Source of the DNA: Histomonas meleagridis
Lineage: Eukaryota > Parabasalia > Tritrichomonadida > Dientamoebidae
Assembly: GCA_020186115.1 (NCBI GenBank)
Contig: WSYJ01000186.1
Coordinates: 2,835,501 to 2,899,500, forward strand
DNA: 64,000 bases
Direction: 5' to 3'
Shown here: piece after piece, positions 57,055 through 64,000 of the stretch
Layout of the letters: every line of letters starts with the position of its first letter
Position numbering within the stretch: the stretch's first letter is position 1
The notes under the pieces: generated by a model
Seen by the model: the letters and a program-made list of their open reading frames with translations, nothing else
Told to the model about the DNA's origin: nothing
Databases searched by the model: none
Position numbers and translations under genes: made by a program

Positions 57055-57387
57055 ATGCCACAAGTCAAGAAGAAGTGGACCAAGACTACAAACAAGGAAA
57101 AGAGAGACTGGGCAACAGTCCTCCTTTCCGAAGTTGCGGAAGAAATTGAAAAGGCAGTGCCACGTAGCAAACTCATCACACCATCCAAACTTGCAGATCG
57201 TTATAAGATTTCTCTTACAGTTGCTCGTCAAGTTTTAAAGCAACTTGAAGCTGATGGCAAAATTGTTTGCTTAATTAAGCATTCAAAACTTGTTGCCTAT
57301 GGTCGTCCAGCAGGAGCCAAGGAAGAAGTTGTAGAAGAAGCGCCAAAAGCCGAAGCAGCTCCAAAGGGCAGAAAAGGCAAGAAATAA
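57055..57387 (+). CDS. RPS25: 40S ribosomal protein eS25
   Basis: A 110-residue protein. The winged-helix core (residues ~25-90) has PRSKLITPSKLADRYKISLT, VARQVLKQLEADGKIVCLIK and HSKLVAYGR, matching eS25 of other eukaryotes. The N-terminal KKKWTKTTNKEKRDW is basic, as in the family, and there is an Ala/Lys/Glu-rich end (KAEAAPKGRKGKK). It sits in the 40S head near the tRNA sites. Codon use is more GC-rich than in neighbours, consistent with high expression. The start is set by a CCTTT initiator directly upstream. Confidence 0.95.
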   Translation: MPQVKKKWTKTTNKEKRDWATVLLSEVAEEIEKAVPRSKLITPSKLADRYKISLTVARQVLKQLEADGKIVCLIKHSKLVAYGRPAGAKEEVVEEAPKAEAAPKGRKGKK

Positions 57388-57506
57388 ACGAAGAATATCA
57401 GATCAATAATTATTTTGAAATTCAATTTTTTATTACAAAAGATTTCCTTTCCCAGGCCCAGCGTTTTTTTTTGTGTTTCTTGATGAAAATTACTCTAAGA
57501 ATTTTT

Positions 57507-58433
57507 TTATGAATCATTTGATGAATTATCTTCAATAAATTCGTCTTCATTATTTTCTAAATCGTCTTCGTTATTCATTAAATCTTCGCCTGGAGTTGGC
57601 TCTTCATTGTTTGCTTTTTTGGCTTTTATGCGAGGAAGAACAACAAGGAAAATTATACAGTTGACAGAAATTGTAAGGAAAAGAACAACGAGAATGCCGA
57701 TGATTGCAATCCATGTCGGGCTGAGCATGCCAGAATCAGTGTTACTGGAATCTGTTGTGTTTGTTGCGTTATCGAACAGATCTGAATATTCAATTGTTGT
57801 CTCCATTGACCATGAAGAATCTTCTGTTTCCTGAGTCGCTTGTGAAGTTTCCTCGGTTGGAACATTAGTCGTTATTTCTGTTGGCATTTCTGTGGAAATC
57901 TGTGTTGATTCTTCAGAAGATTCTGAAGATTCTATTGATCTATCTGTTGATCCCTCAGATGATTCTGAAGAATCTGTTGATATTTCAGTTGAGTCTTCAG
58001 ATGTTTGTGATGTTTCTGCGGATATATCTGTTGACTCCTCAGATGATTCAGAAGATTCTATTGATGTATCTGTCGATACTTCTGTTGAATCATCAGATGT
58101 CTCTGTTGACATTTCTGTGGAAATCTGTGTTGATTCTTCAGATGATTCTGAAGATTCTGTCGACATTTCAGTTGAGTCTTCAGATGTTTGTGATGTTTCT
58201 GTGGATATCTCTGTTGACTCCTCAGATGATTGCGAAGATTCAGTTGATTCCTCAGACGATTGTGAAGATGTCTCAGTGGTTTGCTCAGATGTTTCCTCAG
58301 ATGATAGTGAACTCTCCTCATTTGAATTTATGTCGCTGGTAAGAAGCTTTAACTTTATATCATTTGTCATACCTTCATTTATATTTCTGATTTCGTTTGC
58401 TCCAACATGAAGGAGAGCAAGAAAAACAATCAT
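57507..58433 (-). CDS. Mucin-like type I surface glycoprotein
   Basis: A 308-residue protein. A signal peptide (MIVFLALLHVGANEI) leads into a long Ser/Thr/Glu-rich stalk (residues ~40-205) made of degenerate 12- to 15-residue repeats of the form SSEESTEISTETSQTSEDST. Such Ser/Thr density predicts heavy O-glycosylation. A transmembrane helix at about residues 235-262 (WIAIIGILVVLFLTISVNCI) is followed by PRIKAKK and an acidic tail (NNEDDLENNEDEF). I infer a cell-surface mucin or adhesin. The repeats also create a long open frame on the opposite strand, which I reject. Confidence 0.85.
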   Translation of the reverse strand: MIVFLALLHVGANEIRNINEGMTNDIKLKLLTSDINSNEESSLSSEETSEQTTETSSQSSEESTESSQSSEESTEISTETSQTSEDSTEMSTESSESSEESTQISTEMSTETSDDSTEVSTDTSIESSESSEESTDISAETSQTSEDSTEISTDSSESSEGSTDRSIESSESSEESTQISTEMPTEITTNVPTEETSQATQETEDSSWSMETTIEYSDLFDNATNTTDSSNTDSGMLSPTWIAIIGILVVLFLTISVNCIIFLVVLPRIKAKKANNEEPTPGEDLMNNEDDLENNEDEFIEDNSSNDS

Positions 58434-59686
58434 TTTAATGGCTATGACATTTCACTTTTTGACCAGCATTTGGAACGAACAATGGAGAATTCAATTACCT
58501 ATCACCCCTACTCAAAAAGCTTTTGGAATGGTTTTTTATCGTTGCATTATTTGTTGTTTTGTGATTGAATAATGTTTTGGCAACGGTTCATTAATCAATA
58601 CAAAAAGTTAAAACTGGGCCAGAAATCCTGTGCGTTTTTCTGAATTTCAATTCATCGGTGTTTTTATAGTTTGATTTTTTTGAATATTTGTGATATTGTT
58701 TAATATGTTTTAAATAAAAGGAAATTAAGATAAATATGTTGTTTGCTTATGTATTAGAGTAAGAATATTGATGTTGATATGATTTATTTCATGTATTCAT
58801 CAAGTTAATTAAATATATTTTTTAAAAGAAATTGAATTGTTTCTACAAATGAATGAAAAATTTCAATGAATATATGGTCATCTTTTTTTGAAATATGGTT
58901 TGCTGTTTTAAATTTAAGGAAATTACATATATCTTTGTGGAATGTATTCAGAAAGTCAGTGTTAAGTTAAAATAAAGCCAAAGGAGTTGTTATTAATTAT
59001 GGAGAATATTATTTTTTGATGATCAATTTCTTAAAATTGGTTTTTGGTTGACATATTTGTATTCTTACGATCAATTTTAGAGTCAGATTCAAATTATTAA
59101 AGACATTCGATTCATGTATTTAAAAAGAAATTTTATTAATTTCATATGCTTGATCGAAAATTGATTGCCAATTTCAACTTTATACGAAAAAGATATAATT
59201 TGTATTTGCTAATCATATATTATACTATCCATGCAATAAGAAATTTTGATTAACTCATTCTAGCAAATTTTTTTGTTATTAATTGAAATGAGTTTGATCG
59301 TTTTTTATTCTCGTTTTTATTTGATTTCATGAATTAATTAATTTCTTATTAACATCTAAATTGGTTGAAAAATATGAATTACTGTTTTGTTATGTATAGT
59401 GGCTTATGAAATATAATCATTTTAAGATTACTGTGTCACCCAATTTGGGTAAAGATCTGCTCAAAATAAAACACATTAAAATCATCCAAAATTTAGTAAT
59501 ATTTCAAAAATTAGATATAAATTGTCTTTGGACAATGCTTGATAGATAATGGTTTTTGGTAAAATTTGTCTTTGTTGGCAACACTGGAAGAACCTCAGCG
59601 TTAACGTTCAAATTCTCGACCGTTTTCTTTAAAGAAATTGCAACCAAATTGCCGCCAATTTAACGTCCAAAACTTCCATTTTTAGA
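58434..59686. other. Divergent intergenic region
   Basis: About 1.25 kb, AT-rich. Myb-like CAACGGTTC near 58580. Near the downstream gene are TTAACGTTC, CGACCGTTTTC and a GCCGCC-containing box (59600-59665), a likely promoter. Nothing else recognised. Confidence 0.45.
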
Positions 59687-62600
59687 ATGAAGAGTTTTGG
59701 CGTGCCTTGGTCTGAAAATGATATTTTTGGCGAGACACAAGGTAACTCAAGCCAAGATAAAGGACTAAAATCTCAAACATCCACTCAAATAATGGAATTA
59801 CAAAATCAAATTAGGGATCTTAAAGCAAGACTATCAATTATGCAAGGTAAGTATCAAGAAGAACTCGATAATGAAAGGAAAGAATCCCAATCTAAAGAGT
59901 CTGAGTTATTAAACACTTTAAATCAAAGAAAATTAGAATATGATGAAAAAGTCCAAGAAAATAATCAACTTACGAATAGAAACAAAGACCTCGAATCTCA
60001 AATCAATATGTTTCTTCTTTTTTTAAATGAAAAATCAAGTCAAAAATGCAAAAATTTGACTGAAGCTACATCATTACTTTCTGATTTTTATATAACATAT
60101 GAATCAACATCAGATAGACTTAAGTATTTACAAGATCAAAATTCTTCAATATCATCACAATTAGAGAAAACTAATGATGAATATCAAAAGCAATTTAATA
60201 AATCTCTTCACTTAAAAAAGCAAATCAAAGAAATTAAAGCCTCACAACCAGCAAATGATATTAATGTTATTACACAAGAATTAACCAAAAGGTTTAAAGC
60301 TAAAACGCATAAGCTTCGAACTATTATTAAGCAGCAAAAAGATGAAATTGAATCATTAAAAAATAGTTTACAACAAAATGAAGCTATTATTAATAATAAA
60401 ATAAATGAAGGAACTGAGAAAAGTAGTACGAATACTTTATATGAAGCTAAAATCTCTGCATTAAATGATAAAATCAAAAGAAATGAAACAAATATTGAAA
60501 ACAAAAACAAAGAAATTGATGAATTAGAACAAGAGAATCAAAAACTTTCTGATGAAATTGATGAAGTTAAAACTCAAAATGAAGAAAATTCCAATTTTAT
60601 TAAAGAACAACAAGAAATTATTAAAGGATTAAAACGTAAATGTAAAGAAAATAAAATAAATATTCGTCAACTTACAAGTGAACTTAATAATAAAGAAACG
60701 GAAATAGCAAAACATGAAACTATTAATAATGAGCTTAAATTGAAGATTAATGAACTTAAGACAACCAAACAAAGGGAAATAAATAAAAGTAAAGTAAATT
60801 CAACTAATAAAAACGATGAAGAATTACAAATGTATAAACAAACAATTTCATCATTCGAATCATTATGTGAATCTCAATCAAATGAAATTGTTAATCTTCA
60901 TGAACAAAGAACTTCTATAATTCAACAAATGAATAAATGTTCTAATTTTATCTCATTACTTGAATCAACTTTAACAAAAATGAATAAAGAAAAAGAAAGC
61001 CTTAAATTAGAAAATGAGAAAATTAAATTAAATTATGAAAAGGAAGAAGAACAAAAACAAAAAGAAATTCAATTAGCAATAGAAGAAATATTAGAAAATC
61101 TTCCTGAAGAACTTCAAAATGAAACCTTTAATGATTTAACACCTTCTGAAATCATATTAAAGTTATCAAAGATATTAATTGATTATTATCAAAATGAACA
61201 AATTGAAAAACAATCAAAAGAAAATGAACAATCATTAATGGAACTTAAAAATAGATATCAAATAATGTTATCACATTTAGAAAATGCTTATCAATACTTA
61301 AAATCTATTTCAAATAATTATGAAATTGATGTCGATAAAAAATCCGAATTTTTAACTGCTTGTGCAAGAATTGGAAATTATATTGATCAAGAAAATATAA
61401 AATTACCAATTAAAGAATTTACAAATTCCATTTTCGTGCCTGATGAAATTAATAGTCCTGAAAAAATTGCAGAAATATTTTTACAATTAGTTAATGAAGA
61501 AGAATTAAATGAATCACCAATTTCTGAATTGTTTACATTATTTTTGTGTATGGCACAAGTAAATCTTATTTTATCAAATAAGACAAAGAATGTACAAAGT
61601 AATGAACGCTTTGAAAAGTTACAATATGAACATAATTTAGAAATGCATCAATTCGAAGAATGGAAAAATTCACAAATGTTAACAAATCAAAAATTAATGG
61701 AATTATTTAATAAATATGTACAAAATCCTTCGGATGATTTCCAACAACTTTCAGAACAATTCATTAAAGAATTTAATGAAAAAATCCCAACAATATCAGA
61801 ACGAGAAAATTTATTAAGTAATTATAATGAAATTGTTAATGAAGTCGAAACATTAAAAGGTATAATAGAACAATCAAACTTGAAAGAAAAATCAAAGCGA
61901 AAACAATTTTGTAAAGATATTGAAAATGCATCAAACGTTATCAATCAACAAATTCATAAGTTAAAACAAAAGAATGAAAAAACGATTCAAGAAATGAATT
62001 CACAATTAGAAGAATCAAACAAACAAATTGAATTACAACAAAATGAAATTAATAAACTCCAAAATAAATTAGAAAAAAGTAATGAACAAAATTCAATTTA
62101 TGATCAACAAATTAAAGAACTTCAAGAACAAAATTATGAACTACAAAAAGAAATATCAAATTCTAAAGCAGAAAATGAAGAACTAAAAATTAATATTAAT
62201 AATTCTAATAACAAAATTGATGAACTTGAAAATAAACTTGAAAAAATCGAAAATCGTAGGAAACAATATAAACAAAAATTAAATGAAGTTGAAAATTCAA
62301 ATAGTAAAACTTTAATAGAACTTAGAAAATCGAATGAAGATATTACTAATAAATATCAAAACGTTCTTGAAAAACTTGAGAAAGATTATCAAGAATCACA
62401 AGATGAACTTCAAAAGGCATATGAAGAAATAAATAAATTCGATGAAATTAAACATAATTTACAATTACAAAATGCAAAACTTCAAATTTTAGAACGAAAC
62501 CTTTCATTAAAACTTCAATCAACTATAGATGCATTAAATAGAGAAAAAGATTCTTCAGAAGTCAAACAAAATTCAATAATTTTATCTATGAAAGCACAAA

Positions 62601-63346
62601 ATCTTTTAAATGTAGAAAATCTCCAACAAAAAATCGAAGAATGTAAAAATTTATTTGTTAAAATTTTAATTGAAATTTTCGGCTTTGATAAAACTGAAGA
62701 AAATCAAATTGATGAAATTAATCAAATCATACCAATCATTAATGAACAAATTCAATTAAGAAAAGAAGATTCTAAATTTATTATAGATTCATTAAAATTA
62801 CGAAAGAAGCTTAATCTATCTAAAACTTTAACATTAACAAAATTATTTGAAAACATTCGCGAAGAAATTAAAAAACAAAACAATAAAATCGAATCATTAA
62901 ACACGAAATTTAATAAAATTAATATCGAAAATGAAAAGTTGCAAAGAGAAAATAATAAATTAAATGATTTAAGGGCTGATGCTAATCAATGGTCAATATG
63001 GTGTCGTTCTTTAGCAAATCAAATTTCGGATTCTTTACAATTTAAACCAATACAAGAAATTAGAAAATCTATTGAAGAAATAATTTTAGCTTCTGTTAAT
63101 CAAAAAGCTTTAATTAGAAAAGTTGAAACGCTTAGAAACGAAAAGAGATATCTTTCAAATATAGCATTCGATGGTGAAAAGAAGAAAGCACATCAAAAAG
63201 AAAAAATTAAATCTTTAAGACCAATGATTTTATTCGCATTATTTGCTAAGAGAATACAAAAGAATAATAATAGTGGAATCCCTTCTTCTTTTGTTTTTCA
63301 TGCTACGCCAGCTAAGAAGCATCATCCAATAGTTCCATTCGAGTAA
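59687..63346 (+). CDS. Long coiled-coil protein
   Basis: A 1,219-residue protein. After a short N-terminal segment (KSFGVPWSENDIFGETQGNS) nearly the whole length is heptad-rich coiled coil (ELQNQIRDLKARLSIMQGKY onward), with interruptions near residues 475-500 and 590-640 that look helical but less regular, and a short basic end (MILFALFAKRIQKN...FVFHATPAKKHHPIVPFE). There is no motor head, GRIP domain or kinase domain. Coiled-coil rods of this size are typical of Golgi tethers, centrosomal/basal-body or nuclear-envelope proteins. I cannot choose between them. Promoter-like Myb boxes lie 20-90 bp upstream. Confidence 0.85.
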   Translation: MKSFGVPWSENDIFGETQGNSSQDKGLKSQTSTQIMELQNQIRDLKARLSIMQGKYQEELDNERKESQSKESELLNTLNQRKLEYDEKVQENNQLTNRNKDLESQINMFLLFLNEKSSQKCKNLTEATSLLSDFYITYESTSDRLKYLQDQNSSISSQLEKTNDEYQKQFNKSLHLKKQIKEIKASQPANDINVITQELTKRFKAKTHKLRTIIKQQKDEIESLKNSLQQNEAIINNKINEGTEKSSTNTLYEAKISALNDKIKRNETNIENKNKEIDELEQENQKLSDEIDEVKTQNEENSNFIKEQQEIIKGLKRKCKENKINIRQLTSELNNKETEIAKHETINNELKLKINELKTTKQREINKSKVNSTNKNDEELQMYKQTISSFESLCESQSNEIVNLHEQRTSIIQQMNKCSNFISLLESTLTKMNKEKESLKLENEKIKLNYEKEEEQKQKEIQLAIEEILENLPEELQNETFNDLTPSEIILKLSKILIDYYQNEQIEKQSKENEQSLMELKNRYQIMLSHLENAYQYLKSISNNYEIDVDKKSEFLTACARIGNYIDQENIKLPIKEFTNSIFVPDEINSPEKIAEIFLQLVNEEELNESPISELFTLFLCMAQVNLILSNKTKNVQSNERFEKLQYEHNLEMHQFEEWKNSQMLTNQKLMELFNKYVQNPSDDFQQLSEQFIKEFNEKIPTISERENLLSNYNEIVNEVETLKGIIEQSNLKEKSKRKQFCKDIENASNVINQQIHKLKQKNEKTIQEMNSQLEESNKQIELQQNEINKLQNKLEKSNEQNSIYDQQIKELQEQNYELQKEISNSKAENEELKININNSNNKIDELENKLEKIENRRKQYKQKLNEVENSNSKTLIELRKSNEDITNKYQNVLEKLEKDYQESQDELQKAYEEINKFDEIKHNLQLQNAKLQILERNLSLKLQSTIDALNREKDSSEVKQNSIILSMKAQNLLNVENLQQKIEECKNLFVKILIEIFGFDKTEENQIDEINQIIPIINEQIQLRKEDSKFIIDSLKLRKKLNLSKTLTLTKLFENIREEIKKQNNKIESLNTKFNKINIENEKLQRENNKLNDLRADANQWSIWCRSLANQISDSLQFKPIQEIRKSIEEIILASVNQKALIRKVETLRNEKRYLSNIAFDGEKKKAHQKEKIKSLRPMILFALFAKRIQKNNNSGIPSSFVFHATPAKKHHPIVPFE

Positions 63347-63436
63347 GTAAAAATTGTGATTCAATTCATATTTTTTTCTTCATTTTTTTAGATCGAAAAT
63401 TCGAACAAACATAGTTAAAATAATCTAATAAAACTT

Positions 63437-64000
63437 ATGACTCAAGAAAATTCTCCTCTGCATGGTGTATCATTATTAAGACCACAATTTTTTGCAAACT
63501 CTTCAAATATGACAACAAAATTTAGAGAAAAAAATTTTCAAGATGATCTTGTTATTCCTGAAGATGCAGAAGAAAAGTTCCTTGATGATATGCAATTTCA
63601 AGATCCAGAACATTACTCCGCGCAAACTAAAGTCTTCCCAAATGCCCCTGTAAAAAAACTCCACAGCAAAGAAAATACATTAGAATCACATTCAAGTAAA
63701 TTTTTTGATTCTCCAAGTGATGAAACATCTTCAGCAGTCACACAGTCAACAAAGTCAACACCTCAAGAAAATTTAGAAAATAAGTCTTTAGAAAATAATA
63801 TTTTTTCGGAAAATTTGCATAAATCAGATATCATTATATCACCAGAAACAAAGCCTGCCATTAAACCTAAAAGGTTTAAATCACAGCTTATTCCTCCTGT
63901 TGATAATTTTCCAAAATTTTCTTCACCAGAATCCACAATAGATGGTACAAAAATTCTTGAACAGCTGCCATCTAAATTGGAAAGCAGATTAATTGTTGAT
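63437..64000 (+). CDS. Hypothetical protein (3' partial)
   Basis: The frame opens at ATG 63437, 90 bp after the stop of the coiled-coil gene, and stays open to the window end (188 residues). The product is hydrophilic, rich in Ser, Asp, Glu and Pro, with repeated short acidic motifs (DDLVIPEDAEEKFLDDMQF). It reads as a disordered N-terminal region of a larger protein. No domain is seen within the window. Confidence 0.75.
   Translation, partial: MTQENSPLHGVSLLRPQFFANSSNMTTKFREKNFQDDLVIPEDAEEKFLDDMQFQDPEHYSAQTKVFPNAPVKKLHSKENTLESHSSKFFDSPSDETSSAVTQSTKSTPQENLENKSLENNIFSENLHKSDIIISPETKPAIKPKRFKSQLIPPVDNFPKFSSPESTIDGTKILEQLPSKLESRLIVD

Noticed and set aside
57881-58410. Plus-strand open frames rich in Ser/Asp/Val or Leu/Ile opposite the mucin-like gene
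   Set aside because: Mirror effect of the minus-strand Ser/Thr/Glu repeats; no signal peptide, domain or promoter on that strand.
63343-63391. GTAAGT ... TTTTTTTAG stretch that could be a 49-nt intron at the end of the coiled-coil gene
   Set aside because: It lacks the trichomonad intron signals (GTAYGT and ACTAACACACAG). The stop codon lies within the GAGTAAGT itself, and splicing would add only 13 residues. A chance match in AT-rich DNA is likelier.

Overview
The window looks like nuclear DNA of a trichomonad (parabasalid) protist; Tritrichomonas or Trichomonas fits best, but the species cannot be fixed from sequence alone. The reasons are: strongly AT-rich DNA; long, essentially intron-free genes at high density on both strands; very short leaders with TCA-type initiator motifs just before ATG; recurrent Myb-like boxes (AACCGTT/AACGATA) in promoters; a DUF3447-ankyrin gene family; and a secreted NlpC/P60 hydrolase of bacterial type. 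The standard genetic code is used, with TAA, TAG and TGA all as stops. No transposon, CRISPR array or viral gene was recognised.

Layout. 0-9 kb: tail of a surface membrane protein, a Vma12-like V-ATPase assembly factor divergent from an adenine/adenosine deaminase, tRNA-Ser, a C2 protein with a dead peptidase-like tail, a Hippo/MST-type kinase, an exosome RNase PH-like subunit and a Frag1/DRAM membrane protein. 9-10.5 kb: decayed remnants. 10.5-25.4 kb: tRNA dihydrouridine synthase, an exportin, a RasGAP-like protein, a SAC-like/zinc-finger protein, a small FG/coiled-coil protein, a decayed coiled-coil gene, a UBA-SEP protein and eIF2-alpha. 25.7-32.8 kb: one giant BEACH protein. 33-39.7 kb: tRNA-Arg, a basic hypothetical protein, a Hop/STI1 co-chaperone, several gene fragments and a possible bromodomain-like protein. 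39.8-42.3 kb: pseudogene cluster. 42.3-51.8 kb: pyrophosphatase, ArfGAP, DUF3447-ankyrin gene A, importin beta-like, NlpC/P60. 52.8-53.3 kb: a ~450 bp (TTA)n tract. 54.2-64 kb: DUF3447-ankyrin gene B, ribosomal protein eS25, a mucin-like surface protein, a long coiled-coil protein and the start of another gene.

The most unusual structure is in the DUF3447-ankyrin family. Every 29-codon ankyrin repeat is an intact coding block, but neighbouring blocks are separated by AT-rich spacers with stop codons. Fourteen of 18 measurable spacers at four loci are exactly 83 nt (the others 80, 66, 66 and 60), which shifts the frame by two each time. Neither the known trichomonad splice consensus nor a uniform GT...AG pair is present. 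Either these are uniform, non-canonical introns (or another RNA- or translation-level removal), or the arrays have an unexplained 170-bp DNA architecture.

Several housekeeping-type proteins carry lineage-specific changes: a pyroglutamyl-peptidase-like domain without its Cys and His, a RasGAP fold without the arginine finger, a SAC-like domain without CX5R, a p47-like protein without UBX, eIF2-alpha with Thr at the Ser51 position, and an ArfGAP whose last ~400 bp are strikingly GC-rich.
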